This document shows positions 39,028 through 48,422 of a stretch of 64,000 nucleotides of DNA, in pieces; the stretch's first letter is position 1, and every line of letters starts with the position of its first letter. The notes beneath the pieces were generated by a model. That model saw nothing but the letters and a program-made list of their open reading frames with translations. It made no database searches and was not told the DNA's origin. The DNA comes from UBA1801 sp035353395 (GTDB lineage Bacteria > Acidobacteriota > Holophagae > Holophagales > Holophagaceae), in contig DAOPZL010000002.1 in NCBI GenBank assembly GCA_035353395.1, forward strand, positions 1 to 64,000. The letters are read 5' to 3'. Position numbers and translations under genes: made by a program.

Positions 39028-40524
39028 CTACCGCACGAGTCCGATGCAGTCCCGGACGACGCGGGCCGCGAAGCCGTCCACGAGGAAGGTCTGGAGGAAT
39101 CCGCAGGCGAGCGTCAGGAGGCCGCACACCAGGACCGTGGCCCCCGCGAAGGGCGCCTCCACGGCCGGCTGCTCGGCGGCTTCGCGCTCGAGGCTCGGCT
39201 TGGGCTTCTCCAGCCAGAGGGCGACGGGAACCCGAAGGTAGTAGTAGACGCTCACGAGGCTGGCGAGGACGGCGAGCACGGCGAGGCCCACATGGCCCGC
39301 CTGGACCAGTTCCTTGAAGATCATGTACTTCCCGAAGAAGCCCGCCGTGGGCGGGATCCCGGCCAGGCTCAGGAGGCAGAGGGTCGCCGCGAGGCTGAGG
39401 CCGGGGCGTTTCCAGCCGAGGCCACGCAGGTGGTCGAAGGTGACGCGCTCGCCCACCAGGCCGAAGGCGGTGAGGAGGCCGAAGGCGCCCATGTTCATGG
39501 CCAGGTAGGCCACCAGGTAGAAGACCAGGCCCGTGAAGGCCATCGGCGTGGCCGCCACGAAGGCCAGCAGCAGGTAGCCCGCGTGGCTGATGCTCGAATA
39601 GGCGAGCATGCGCTTGACGTTCGTCTGCACCAGGGCGGTGAGGTTGCCCGCGACCATGGTGAGGACCGCGGCCAGGGCCATGGCCGTGCGCAGCTTGACG
39701 CCCAGGAGGCCCTCGCCGCCCCCGGAGACGGCCGTGAAGACCCGCAGCAGGGCGAGGAAGGTCATGCCCTTGGTGGCCACGGACATGAAGGCCGCGACGG
39801 GGTGGGGAGCTCCCTCGTAGGCGTCGGGCGTCCATTGGTGGAACGGCACCGCGCTCACCTTGAACAGGAAGCCCAGGAGCAGGAGCGCCGCGCCGGCCAG
39901 GGCCAGGGGATCCAGGCCCTTCAGGAGTCCCAGGCGAACTCCCATCTCGCCGACGTCCAGGGAACCCGTCACACCGTAGAGCAGCACCGCGCCCATGAGG
40001 AAGCAGCTCGAGGCCACGGCCCCCGTCATGAAGTACTTCATGGCGCCCTCCAGTGCCGACGCCCGGAGGCGGACGGTGGCCGTGAGCGCGTAGAGCGGGA
40101 TGGAGAAGAGTTCCAGGCCGAGGAAGAGGAGCATCAGGTGGGTCGTGGAGGCGAAGAGCATCATCCCGCAGACCGCGGTCATGAGCAGGGACAGGGTCTC
40201 CCCCTTCACCCAGCCCTCCTGGTGCAGGTGGTCCCAGAGCTGCATCACGGTCATCGCGGCCGCGACGAGCAGGAAGATGGCCCCGAACTGGGCCAGGCGG
40301 TCCATCCGGAACTGGGCGAACGTGGGCTGGTGGCCGGCTTCCCAGAGCCGGGTGACGTAGAGGAAGCTCCCGAGGATGGCCAGCATGGCGGTGAAGAACA
40401 TGGCCCCGCGGATCCATTTCCGGGTGGCCTGGTCCTTGTCCAGGGCGGCGATGGGCAGGAGGCAGGCCGCCGCGGCAGGGATCAGGAGGGGCAGGAGGGC
40501 GGCGAGATCGCGGGCACCGTTCAC
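39028..40524 (-). CDS. nuoN: NADH-quinone oxidoreductase subunit N
   Basis: NuoN is one of the three antiporter-like proton-pumping subunits of complex I. The 498-residue product has about 14 membrane helices and the family's VKRMLAYSSISHAGYLLLAF stretch, KVSAVPFHQWTPDAYEGAP and the LLSLAGIPPTAGFFGKY motif. It starts at a GTG at 40524 whose first base overlaps the nuoM stop in a GTGA junction, with GGAGG before it. It is the last gene of nuoHIJKLMN. Confidence 0.95.
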   Translation of the reverse strand: MNGARDLAALLPLLIPAAAACLLPIAALDKDQATRKWIRGAMFFTAMLAILGSFLYVTRLWEAGHQPTFAQFRMDRLAQFGAIFLLVAAAMTVMQLWDHLHQEGWVKGETLSLLMTAVCGMMLFASTTHLMLLFLGLELFSIPLYALTATVRLRASALEGAMKYFMTGAVASSCFLMGAVLLYGVTGSLDVGEMGVRLGLLKGLDPLALAGAALLLLGFLFKVSAVPFHQWTPDAYEGAPHPVAAFMSVATKGMTFLALLRVFTAVSGGGEGLLGVKLRTAMALAAVLTMVAGNLTALVQTNVKRMLAYSSISHAGYLLLAFVAATPMAFTGLVFYLVAYLAMNMGAFGLLTAFGLVGERVTFDHLRGLGWKRPGLSLAATLCLLSLAGIPPTAGFFGKYMIFKELVQAGHVGLAVLAVLASLVSVYYYLRVPVALWLEKPKPSLEREAAEQPAVEAPFAGATVLVCGLLTLACGFLQTFLVDGFAARVVRDCIGLVR

Positions 40525-42074
40525 GGCTTCACCTCCGGCGCGGGCATCATGGACATCCTGGGCGCGGGCGCCTTCGCCTCCTCCAGGAGGCGCGCCACCG
40601 GCTCCTGGGAGGCGGCCAGGAAGGTCCTGGGCTGCAGGCCCATCCAGAAGATCAGGACGACGATGGGCACCAGCACGGCGATCTCGCGCCCGTTCAGGTC
40701 CCGGCTGAGGCGGGCCGTGCCGCTGTCCTCGTCCGTGTTGGCGGCTCCCCAGAAGACCCGCTTCACCATCCAGAGCATGTAGACCGCGCCGAGCAGGACG
40801 CCGAGGGTCGCGGCGGCGGCGAGGACGCGGCCCCAGCCGAAGCCCGCGGTGTAGGTCCCGTTGAGGATCAGGAACTCGCCGACGAAGCCGTTCGTGAGGG
40901 GCAGGCCGATGCTGCTGAGGGTGACGATCAGGAAGAAGGTCGTGAAGATGGGCATCCTCGTCGCCACGCCGCCGAAGTCCGCGATCATGCGCGTGTGGGC
41001 CCGGTCGTAGAGCATGCCCACCATGAGGAAGAGGGCGCCCGTGGAGATGCCGTGGTTCAGCATCTGGAGCATGGCGCCCTGGGTGCCGAGGACGGTCATG
41101 CTGGAGAGCCCGAGCATCACGAAGCCCATGTGGCTGACGCTGGAGTAGGCCACGAGCTTCTTGATGTCCCACTGCACCATGGCCACCAGGGCCCCGTAGA
41201 GGATGGCGATCACGGCCAGGATGGCCAGGGGGCGCGCGTAGTGGGCGAAGGCCGAGGGGAACATGGGGATGGCGAAGCGGATGAAACCGTAGGAGCCGAG
41301 TTTCAGCAGGACGCCCGCCAGGACTACGCTGCCGGCGGTGGGGGCTTCCGTGTGCGCGTCGGGCAGCCAGGTGTGGAGGGGGAAGAGCGGGACCTTGATG
41401 GCGAAGGCCAGGGCGAAGGCCAGGAACAGGAGCCTCTGGACGCTCCCGGGCAGGTCCTGGATGGCCGCGGCCATGAGCGGCGGGGCGAAGCTGCCGGCCC
41501 TGGATGCCGTGTAGAGGAGGGCCACCAGCCACAGCAGCGAGCCCGCCAGGGTGAAGAGGATGAACTTGTTGGCCGCGTACTTCCGGTCCTCGCCGCCCCA
41601 GACGCCGATGAGGAAGTACATGGGCACGAGCATCGCCTCCCAGAAGAGGTAGAAGAGGAGCAGGTCCTGGGCGAGCAGCGCGCCCAGGATGCCCGTCTCC
41701 AGCATGAGGAAGATCGACGCGGCGGCGCCGCCCCGGCTGGGGGGGCTGTTCCAGGTGCCGAGCAGGGTCAGGGGCGTCAGGAAGGTCGTGAGGAGCACGA
41801 GCCACAGGTTCAGTCCGTCCGCCGCGAGGTGGTAGTCCACGGGCAGGCCCACGATCGTGAACCAGGGGACGCGCTCGCAGAAGAGGGTCCCATACTCGGG
41901 CGTCGCGCGCAGGAGGTGGATCAGGGCGACGCAGAAGACGCCGGTGGAGCCCAGCAGGGCCAGGAGGCGCACGAGCGGCGCCAGCCGCTCAGGGAAGGCC
42001 AGGAGGAGGAGCCCCCAGAACAGGGGCGCGAAGACCAGGAAGGTGAGGAGGTGGCTGCTGATCCAGGCGGACAC
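40521..42074 (-). CDS. nuoM: NADH-quinone oxidoreductase subunit M
   Basis: NuoM is a complex I membrane proton channel. The 517-residue product shows VDYHLAADGLNLWLVLLTTFL, the EAMLVPMYFLIGVWGG motif with the essential-type Glu, KVPLFPLHTWLPDAHTEAPTAGSVVLAG, KKLVAYSSVSHMGFV and about 14 helices. Start GTG at 42074 lies 9 bases after nuoL. The 3' end overlaps the nuoN start by 4 bases, indicating translational coupling. Confidence 0.95.
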   Translation of the reverse strand: MSAWISSHLLTFLVFAPLFWGLLLLAFPERLAPLVRLLALLGSTGVFCVALIHLLRATPEYGTLFCERVPWFTIVGLPVDYHLAADGLNLWLVLLTTFLTPLTLLGTWNSPPSRGGAAASIFLMLETGILGALLAQDLLLFYLFWEAMLVPMYFLIGVWGGEDRKYAANKFILFTLAGSLLWLVALLYTASRAGSFAPPLMAAAIQDLPGSVQRLLFLAFALAFAIKVPLFPLHTWLPDAHTEAPTAGSVVLAGVLLKLGSYGFIRFAIPMFPSAFAHYARPLAILAVIAILYGALVAMVQWDIKKLVAYSSVSHMGFVMLGLSSMTVLGTQGAMLQMLNHGISTGALFLMVGMLYDRAHTRMIADFGGVATRMPIFTTFFLIVTLSSIGLPLTNGFVGEFLILNGTYTAGFGWGRVLAAAATLGVLLGAVYMLWMVKRVFWGAANTDEDSGTARLSRDLNGREIAVLVPIVVLIFWMGLQPRTFLAASQEPVARLLEEAKAPAPRMSMMPAPEVKP

Positions 42075-42083
42075 GGTCGGCTC

Positions 42084-44146
42084 CTACGTCAGGAAGATGA
42101 AGAGGAGCGCCAGGACTCCCAGCGTCATGCCGAGCGCGTAGTTCCGCACGCGCCCGGTCTGGAACAGGGCCGTGAAGTCTCCCGCGATGGCGGTCATGAC
42201 GCCGGGTCCGTTCACGCCCAGGCCGTCGATCAGGATCACGTCGAAGAGCTTCCACATCAGGTTGCCCAGCCAGCGGACGAAGGCGTAGAGCGTGGCTTCC
42301 AGGGCCTCGTCCACGTAGTACTTCGCCAGCACGAGCCGGTGGAGCCCCGGGAAGCGGGCCGCCCGCGCCTCCGCCGCCCCCAGGCCGTTCCGGTAGGTGG
42401 CGTAGCCGAAGGCGGCGAAACCCAGGGCCAGCGCCGTAGAGATGACCGCCAGCAGGACGGGATGGCCCTCGTGCGGCGGGGCCTGCAGGGCGTTCGTCCG
42501 GCCGAAGGCCAGGGCCGGCTCGAGGAAGTGCTCGATGCGGAAGGAGCCGCCGAAGGCCGCGGGCCAGCCCAGGAACACGGCCAGCAGCGCCCCGGCGGCG
42601 AGCGCGGCCAGGGGCAGGAGCATCGTGCGGGGGGACTCCTGGGCCTGCTCGAAAGCGTGCGCGTCCCGGGGCTCGCCGAGGAACGCCAGGGTGAAGAGGC
42701 GGGCCATGTAGAAGGCCGTGCAGCAGGCTCCGGCGACGCCCATGGCCCAAAGCGCGGGACTCTTCAGGTAGGCCAGGTAGAGGATCTCGTCCTTGCTGGC
42801 GAAGCCCGAGGTTCCGGGGAACCCGATGATGCAGAGCGTGGCGATGGCCATGGTCCAGAACGTGACGGGCAGCTTGTTTTTCAGACCGCCCATCCGGAAC
42901 AGGTCCTGCTCGTGATGCATGGCCATGATGATGCTTCCCGCGCCGAGGAAGAGGAGGGCCTTGAACCAGGCGTGGGTGAACAGGTGGAAGANNNNNNNNN
43001 NNNNNNNNNNNNNNNNNNNNNNNNNNNNNNNNNNNNNNNNNNNNNNNNNNNNNNNNNNNNNNNNNNNNNNNNNNNNNNNNNNNNNNNNNNNCCCGCGCCG
43101 AGGAAGAGGAGGGCCTTGAACCAGGCGTGGGTGAACAGGTGGAAGAACCCCGCGGCGAACCCGCCGGCCCCGAGGCCCAGGAACATGTAGCCCAGCTGGC
43201 TCACGGTCGAGTAGGCCAGCACCTTCTTGATGTCCCGCTGCAGGAGGCCGATGGTGGCCGCGAAGAGGGCCGTGGCGCCGCCCACCCAGGCGACGACGGT
43301 CAGGGTGATGGGTGCGAGCTGGAAGAGGGGGGCGAGGCGGCAGATCATGAAGATGCCCGCCGTCACCATGGTGGCGGCGTGGATGAGGGCGCTCACGGGG
43401 GTCGGCCCGGCCATGGCATCCGGCAGCCAGACGTAGAGGGGAATCTGGGCGCTCTTGCCCGTGGCACCCAGGAAGAGCATCAAGGTCGCGAAGGTGAGGA
43501 CGCCGAAGCCCGCTTCGGGACTCAACCGTCCCGCCTGGGCGAGGATGTCGGAGATGGTGAGGGTGCCGAAGGCGGCGAAGAGCGCCATCATGCCGATGGT
43601 CATGCCCAGGTCGCCCACCCGGTTGGCGAGGAAGGCCTTGAGTCCGGCGGCGGAGGCGACCTCCGTCTCGAAGTAGTAGCCGATGAGGAGGTAGCTGCAG
43701 AGGCCGACCCCTTCCCAGCCCACGAAGAGCAGGGGCAGGGAGGAGCCCAGCACGAGGGTCAGCATGAAGAACACGAAGAGGTTGAGGTAGGCGAAGTAGC
43801 GGGCGTAGCCCTCCTCGTGGGCCATGTAGCCGACCGAATAGAGGTGGATGAGGGCGCCGATGCCCGTGACCACCAGGGCCATCAGGCCCGACAGGGGATC
43901 GAAGACCAGGCCGAAGGGGACCTTCAGGTCGCCCACCGACAGCCATTCGGCGTATTCGACGGCGATCCGGCCTCCCGGTGCGTCGGCGAGCCCGCGGAAA
44001 GCCGCCGCGGACAGCACGAAGGACAGGACCACCAGGCCCACCGCCACGCAGGAGACGGCGGGCTTGCCCGCCTTGCGGCCGAAGAGGCCGATGGAAACGA
44101 AGCCCAGGAGGGGCAGCAGGGGGATGAGGGCCAGCAGTTTCGGCAT
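42084..44146 (-). CDS. nuoL: NADH-quinone oxidoreductase subunit L (interrupted only by an assembly gap)
   Basis: NuoL is the distal proton-pumping subunit with the lateral helix of complex I. Read as given, it is split into two frames by 100 N. Removing the N block and one of the two identical 55-base flanks gives one open frame of 635 residues, the normal length, with FFHLFTHAWFKALLFLGAGS reading straight across the join. Family motifs seen are PLSGLMALVVTGIGALIHLYS, WEGVGLCSYLLIGYY, QIPLYVWLPDAMAGPTPVSALIHAATMV, KKVLAYSTVSQLGYMFLGLG. ATG at 44146 follows the nuoK stop by 2 bases. The gene is very likely intact in the organism. Confidence 0.93.
42937..42991 (+). repeat. 55-base contig-end duplicate, left copy
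   Basis: These 55 bases, starting CCCGCGCCGAGGAAGAGG, are identical to 43092-43146 on the other side of the N run. They belong to nuoL. Overlap of exactly one 55-mer at joined contig ends is what a de Bruijn graph assembler leaves, so this is not a biological repeat. Confidence 0.9.
42992..43091. other. 100-N assembly gap
   Basis: A run of 100 N marks a scaffold join of unknown size. The two flanking contig ends overlap by 55 bases, and the nuoL frame is restored if the gap is removed, so the true gap is best explained as minus 55 bases. Confidence 0.97.
43092..43146 (+). repeat. 55-base contig-end duplicate, right copy
   Basis: Exact copy of 42937-42991. See the left copy and the gap. Confidence 0.9.
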
Positions 44147-44148
44147 CG

Positions 44149-44490
44149 TCACTGCCTCAACGCGTCGGCGCGGTCGGAATCCGTGGTCTGGCGGTGGCGG
44201 TACAGGCCCACGATGAGGGCGAGTCCGACGGCGGCCTCGCAGGCGGCCACGGCGATGATGAAGAGGTAGAACGTGGTGGCGCGCACGTCGCCGTTCCTGA
44301 ACCGGGCGAAGGCCAGCAGCGCGACGTTGGCGGCGTTGAGCATCAGCTCCACGCCCATGAACTGGACGAGCAGGGAACGGCGGATCAGGACCGTCGCCAG
44401 GCCGATGACGAAGAGGAGGAGGGCCAGCAGGATGTAGCCGGAAAGGCCTCCCCCCAGGACTTCCGACCAGAACGAATGCACGGGTGTCAT
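44149..44490 (-). CDS. nuoK: NADH-quinone oxidoreductase subunit K
   Basis: NuoK is a small three-helix subunit in the proton path between NuoH and the antiporter-like subunits. The product (113 residues from ATG 44490; 118 from an in-frame GTG at 44505 that overlaps the nuoJ stop) has three membrane helices, the RRSLLVQFMGVELMLNAANV stretch with the conserved Glu in helix 2, and AACEAAVGLALIVGLYR with the conserved Glu in helix 3. GAGG precedes the ATG by 5 bases. Confidence 0.94.
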   Translation of the reverse strand: MTPVHSFWSEVLGGGLSGYILLALLLFVIGLATVLIRRSLLVQFMGVELMLNAANVALLAFARFRNGDVRATTFYLFIIAVAACEAAVGLALIVGLYRHRQTTDSDRADALRQ

Positions 44491-44501
44491 GGGTACCTCG
44501 C

Positions 44502-44990
44502 TCACAGGTCGCGCTTGACGAGCAGGACCGCCGCCACCATCGCCGCGAGCAGCAGCAGGCCCACGGCCTCGAAGGCCAGGAGATGGTGGTGGAACAGGTC
44601 GCTGCCGAGCTGGCCCAGGGTCATGGCAGGGATGGTGGGCTGGACGTTCGCGGGATGCAGGGCCGGAGAAACCGCCACCAGCTTGAACGCCCCCGCGCCC
44701 AGGACCGCGGCCGCGAGGGCGCCGGCCCAGCGCTGGACCGGACGCGCCTTCCCCGCGGGTTCCTCCTCGTGGGCGTTCAGGAGCATGATCACGAAGAGCA
44801 CCAGCACGACGATGGCCCCGGAGTAGACGATGATCTGCAGCGCCGCGGCCACGGGGTTCGAAAGCAGCAGGAAGATCCCCGCCATGCCGATGAAGGAGAG
44901 AACCAGGCAGAGTCCGGCCACGATGAGGTTCTTTTGCCGGGACATCGCCAGGGCGCCGACCAGGGTGACGAGGGCGAAGGTCAGGAACAT
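44502..44990 (-). CDS. nuoJ: NADH-quinone oxidoreductase subunit J
   Basis: NuoJ has five membrane helices and couples quinone reduction to the proton path. The 162-residue product shows SRQKNLIVAGLCLVLSFIGMAGIFLLLSN split over helices 2 and 3, the conserved AALQIIVYSGAIVVLVLFVIMLL and a last helix ending in LLVKRDL. The ATG at 44990 has AGGAGG 4 bases ahead and lies inside the end of nuoI (overlap of 10 bases). Confidence 0.93.
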   Translation of the reverse strand: MFLTFALVTLVGALAMSRQKNLIVAGLCLVLSFIGMAGIFLLLSNPVAAALQIIVYSGAIVVLVLFVIMLLNAHEEEPAGKARPVQRWAGALAAAVLGAGAFKLVAVSPALHPANVQPTIPAMTLGQLGSDLFHHHLLAFEAVGLLLLAAMVAAVLLVKRDL

Positions 44991-45562
44991 GGGCCCTCCT
45001 GGACTCCCACGGGCACGTGGGGCACCGCCGGCTTTGGATCCGAGATGATCTCGGGCTTGCCGTCCTGCCTGGCGTAGGTGTTCATGAGGTCCCACTTTCC
45101 GAACCGCAGGTCCTGGCGGTCGAAGGCGCCGAGCTCGTAGTCCTTCCGCAGCCAGATCGCGTCCTTCGGGCAGGCCTCCTCGCAGAAGCCGCAGTAGATG
45201 CACCGCAGCATGTCGATCTGGAAGATCCGGGGCCGCTTCTCCTCGAAGCCCTGGGTCAGGGCCAGGTCCGAGAACTCCTCGGCCTCGATGGTGATGCAGC
45301 GGGCCGGACAGGCTTCGGCGCACATGAAGCAGGCCACGCACTTGACGGCACCGTCCTCGGAGCGCTTCAGTTCGTGCAGGCCCCGGTAGCCGGCGGGCAT
45401 CTCCCGCTTCATGTCCGGGTACTGCAGGGTGAACCGCTTGCGCGAAGGGGTGCCCAGCTGTCGGAAGAAGTGCCGGATGGTGATGACCATGCCCTTGAGG
45501 ACCGGCCACAAGTAGGTTCGGTCCAGCCAGTTGAGTTCCACTTGCCTGGTGACGACGGCCAT
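44981..45562 (-). CDS. nuoI: NADH-quinone oxidoreductase subunit I (two 4Fe-4S clusters)
   Basis: NuoI carries electrons through clusters N6a and N6b towards the quinone. The 193-residue protein has both motifs: Cys75, 78, 81 with Cys85 (CVACFMCAEACP) and Cys121, 124, 127 with Cys131 (CIYCGFCEEACP). The N-terminal amphipathic part (LKGMVITIRHFFRQ) docks on the membrane arm. It follows nuoH by 9 bases and overlaps nuoJ. Confidence 0.96.
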   Translation of the reverse strand: MAVVTRQVELNWLDRTYLWPVLKGMVITIRHFFRQLGTPSRKRFTLQYPDMKREMPAGYRGLHELKRSEDGAVKCVACFMCAEACPARCITIEAEEFSDLALTQGFEEKRPRIFQIDMLRCIYCGFCEEACPKDAIWLRKDYELGAFDRQDLRFGKWDLMNTYARQDGKPEIISDPKPAVPHVPVGVQEGPCS

Positions 45563-45571
45563 GCGCGCTCC

Positions 45572-46630
45572 TTATCCCATGACCGCCCGGTGCATCCACC
45601 AGGCGTGCAGCATCAGGTTGGCCAGGGCGAGGGGCAGCATCACCTTCCAGCCGAGGCCCATCAGCTGGTCGTACCGGAAGCGGGGCAGGGTCCAGCGGAC
45701 CCAGATGAAGAGCCAGCAGATGAAGAGGAGCTTCCCGAGGAAGGAGGCCACGGAGAGCAGCGTGCCTGGGGCCGCCACGAAGGGTACCTGCCAGCCCCCC
45801 AGGTAGAGGGTCACGACGAGGGCCGACGCCGTGACGATGTGGATGTAGTCGGAGAGGTACATGAGCGCGAACTTCATGGAGCCGTATTCCGTGAGGTAGC
45901 CGGCCACGATCTCGCTCTCCCCTTCCGCGAAGTCGAAGGGCAGCCGGTTGGTCTCCGCGAACATGCAGGAGGTGAACACGATGAAGCCCAGGAACTGGGG
46001 GACGACATTCCAGAGCCCCGCCTGGGCGGCGACGATCTCGTGGGGATCGTAGCCTCCGGTGCGCATGAAGACGGCCGTCACGGCCAGGCCCATGGCCAGT
46101 TCGTAGCTCACCATCTGGGCCGAGACCCGCATCCCGCCCAGGATGGACCACTTGTTGTTGCTGCTCCAGGCGGCGGTCAGGATGCCGTAGACGGCCACGG
46201 CGCCGATGGCCATGGGATAGAGCATCCCCATGCCGTTGCCGGGGTCCAGGAGGCTCATGTGGTAGTCGGCTCCCCCCAGGGTGAAGCTCCGGCCGAAGGG
46301 GATGACCGCGAAACCCATGACCGCCGGGATGAAGGCGAACATCGGCGCCAGCCAGAAGAGGAGGCCCGCCGTGTGGGGCGGCACCAGATCCTCCTTGAGG
46401 AACGACTTGATGCCGTCCGCCACGATCTGGGGCAGGCCCAGGAGGGGCCACCGCCCGAAGAGGGCCGCCCGGTTGGGGCCGATGCGGTCCTGGATCATGG
46501 CTGCGCCCCGACGTTCCCCCCAGGTGAGCAGCGAGGCGATCGTGAGAGGCCCCCCGAAGACCAGGAGCACCTTCACGATCATCCAGAGGGTCGCCGGGGT
46601 TGGGTGCAGGATGTGGGCGAAGGATTCCAT
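45572..46630 (-). CDS. nuoH: NADH-quinone oxidoreductase subunit H
   Basis: NuoH builds much of the quinone chamber. The 352-residue product has about eight helices and the diagnostic TWGERRGAAMIQDRIGPNRA, the acidic loop FAETNRLPFDFAEGESEIVAGY and RWTLPRFRYDQLMGLGWK. The ATG at 46630 is the first gene of the unit and lacks an obvious ribosome site; the frame is open upstream but not NuoH-like there. NuoA-G are not in this window, so the peripheral arm is encoded elsewhere. Confidence 0.95.
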   Translation of the reverse strand: MESFAHILHPTPATLWMIVKVLLVFGGPLTIASLLTWGERRGAAMIQDRIGPNRAALFGRWPLLGLPQIVADGIKSFLKEDLVPPHTAGLLFWLAPMFAFIPAVMGFAVIPFGRSFTLGGADYHMSLLDPGNGMGMLYPMAIGAVAVYGILTAAWSSNNKWSILGGMRVSAQMVSYELAMGLAVTAVFMRTGGYDPHEIVAAQAGLWNVVPQFLGFIVFTSCMFAETNRLPFDFAEGESEIVAGYLTEYGSMKFALMYLSDYIHIVTASALVVTLYLGGWQVPFVAAPGTLLSVASFLGKLLFICWLFIWVRWTLPRFRYDQLMGLGWKVMLPLALANLMLHAWWMHRAVMG

Positions 46631-46891
46631 CAGGCAGCTTTCGAGCGGGTTTCGACGGACGACCCGACTGGATGAAGGTAACAGGGGGAGAGGGCCGGGC
46701 CAAGGAAGGCCGGCGGGACGCCCTGGCATCAGTGGTGAGGATGGGATGTCAAGGAAGGACGGCGCGTTTCGAGTGTAAACCCGCGGGAAGGCCGGAATGT
46801 CTGGCAAACAAGATCCCGGCGATGGACGTCCTGAATCAACCTTTGCAACCTTTCCCGCCCGGAGGCCATCCTTTGTGTGGGAGGCTGGTCG

Positions 46892-47731
46892 ATGGGACGG
46901 ATGACGGGACGTTGGGTGGCGGCGGTCGTGATCGTGTCGGCCCTGCTGCCCCTCCGCGGCGCGGGGCGTGCCCCGAAGGCCCTGGACCTGCGTTCCAGCT
47001 CGGCCCTCGTCCTGGACCAGGGCACCGGGCAGCCGATCTTCCAGAAGCGCCCCGACGAGGTGCTGCCCATCGCCTCCATCACCAAGCTCGCGACGGCGAT
47101 GGTGGTCCTGGACGCCGGCCTGGACCTCGACGAGACCCTCACCATCCAGAAGGAGGACGTGGACGGCCTGAAGCACAGCAAGTCCCGCCTGCCGGTGGGG
47201 ACCTCCCTGAGCCGGGGGCAGGCCCTCCACCTGGCCCTCATGTCCTCCGAGAACCGGGCGGCCCACGCCCTGGGACGCACCTACCCGCGGGGCCTGGACG
47301 CCTTCGTCTCCGCCATGAACGCCAAGGCCCGTTCGCTGGGGCTCACGGGCACCCGGTTCGTCGATCCCGCAGGCCTCTCCAGCGCGAACGTCTCCACCGC
47401 CAAGGACCTGGCCAGGATGGTCGAGGCGGCCTCCCAGTACCCGCAGATCCGGCGCTTCACCACCTGCGAGGAGGCCACGATCAGCTCGAAGCGCCGCCAG
47501 ATCACCTTCCACAACTCCAACCGGCTGGTCCGGAGTCGCCGGTGGGAGATCGGGCTCTCCAAGACCGGCTTCATCGAGGAGGCCGGCCGCTGCCTCGTGA
47601 TGCAGGCCCGGGTGGCCCAGCGGTCCGTGGTGATCGTCCTGCTGGATTCCGTGGGGAACCTGACGCGGTTCGGCGACGCCAACCGGGTCCGCCAGTGGCT
47701 GGAGGGCGCCTTCGGGGCCAGGGTGCGCTAG
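46892..47731 (+). CDS. PBP7/PbpG-like D-alanyl-D-alanine endopeptidase (family S11)
   Basis: This 279-residue penicillin-binding protein trims peptidoglycan cross-links in the periplasm. A signal anchor covers about 7-25. The three active-site motifs are intact: S62-I-T-K65, S119-E-N and K224-T-G. It lacks the C-terminal PBP5 domain, so it fits the PbpG/PBP7 endopeptidase type and not DacA. The ATG at 46892 has GGAGG 8 bases upstream; a GTG 15 bases earlier is less likely. It is divergent from nuoH, and its stop overlaps that of the TetR gene by 4 bases. Confidence 0.9.
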   Translation: MGRMTGRWVAAVVIVSALLPLRGAGRAPKALDLRSSSALVLDQGTGQPIFQKRPDEVLPIASITKLATAMVVLDAGLDLDETLTIQKEDVDGLKHSKSRLPVGTSLSRGQALHLALMSSENRAAHALGRTYPRGLDAFVSAMNAKARSLGLTGTRFVDPAGLSSANVSTAKDLARMVEAASQYPQIRRFTTCEEATISSKRRQITFHNSNRLVRSRRWEIGLSKTGFIEEAGRCLVMQARVAQRSVVIVLLDSVGNLTRFGDANRVRQWLEGAFGARVR

Positions 47732-48303
47732 GAGGCGGCCCGCCGAAGAAGCTCCTCGAAGGCCTTGTCCGCCTTCTCGCGGGCCTTGGGGTCGCGCATG
47801 ACCCTCGAAGTGTAGTGGTAGGCGAGCGTGATGGCGCGCATCTCGAAGACCAGCTGGTCGATGTCCGCGCCGGGAGAGGCGGCCTGACGGAATGCCAGCG
47901 CCAGCTTCCGCTGGTTGAGTTCCTGGCTGGAGACCAGGAACTCGCGGGGGGCGCCCTCCCGGTCGTCCAGTTCGAAGGCCGCGCCCAGCACGGGGCAGCC
48001 GCCGGGGAGTTCAGGGTTGTCGATCCAGTCCAGCCACGCCTTGAAGAGCGCCCGCAGCTTGTCCGCGCCCGGGGCGGCCGCCTCCACGGAGGGCATGGCG
48101 AACTCCCCGAAGCGCGCCAGGGTGTGCTCCAGCACCGCGATCTGAAGGGCCTCCTTGGAACCGAAGTGCACGAAGAGCCCGCTCTTGGACAGGGACAGGG
48201 CCTTGGCGAGCCCCCCGATGGTCAGGCCCTCCAGGCCGTCCCGGCTGGCGATCTTCATCGCCGCGTCCAGGATCCGGCTGCGTGTCGCGGCTCCCTTGCC
48301 CAT
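47728..48303 (-). CDS. TetR/AcrR-family repressor
   Basis: The 191-residue product has the TetR DNA-binding domain: RSRILDAAMKIASRDGLEGLTIGGLAKALSLSKSGLFVHFGSKEAL region (residues about 8-52), then a ligand domain with the LPGGCPVLGAAFELDDR segment. I use the ATG at 48303; the frame is open further upstream without family similarity. It is divergent from the cupin gene across a 119-base spacer with a palindromic site, so it probably represses the cupin operon and perhaps itself. The ligand is unknown. Confidence 0.87.
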   Translation of the reverse strand: MGKGAATRSRILDAAMKIASRDGLEGLTIGGLAKALSLSKSGLFVHFGSKEALQIAVLEHTLARFGEFAMPSVEAAAPGADKLRALFKAWLDWIDNPELPGGCPVLGAAFELDDREGAPREFLVSSQELNQRKLALAFRQAASPGADIDQLVFEMRAITLAYHYTSRVMRDPKAREKADKAFEELLRRAAS

Positions 48304-48341
48304 GCCTCCAGTTTCCCCTGGATCGTCGACAAAGACGACCC

Positions 48342-48382
48342 TTGCATTCCGCCCTGGAACGCATAATAATACGAACGATCGT
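48342..48382 (+). promoter_or_regulatory. Promoter with palindromic TetR-like operator upstream of the cupin gene
   Basis: TTGCAT (48342-48347), 16 bases, then TAATAA (48364-48369) make a reasonable sigma-70 promoter for the cupin operon. The perfect palindrome ACGATCGT (48375-48382) follows directly, where transcription would start, in the setting TACGAACGATCGTGCTA. This is a natural place for a TetR repressor to act. The binding protein is inferred from position. Confidence 0.45.
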
Positions 48383-48422
48383 GCTATTTGTCTCAAGCAC
48401 GCACTTTTCCAAGGAGAATCCG

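Noticed and set aside
42992..43091. nuoL as a frameshifted pseudogene
   Set aside because: The break is made of N and a duplicated 55-mer; collapsing them restores the frame exactly.
46631..46891. Possible tRNA or small RNA in the nuoH/PBP7 divergent spacer
   Set aside because: No cloverleaf, no T-loop consensus and no strong hairpin with a T-run were found.
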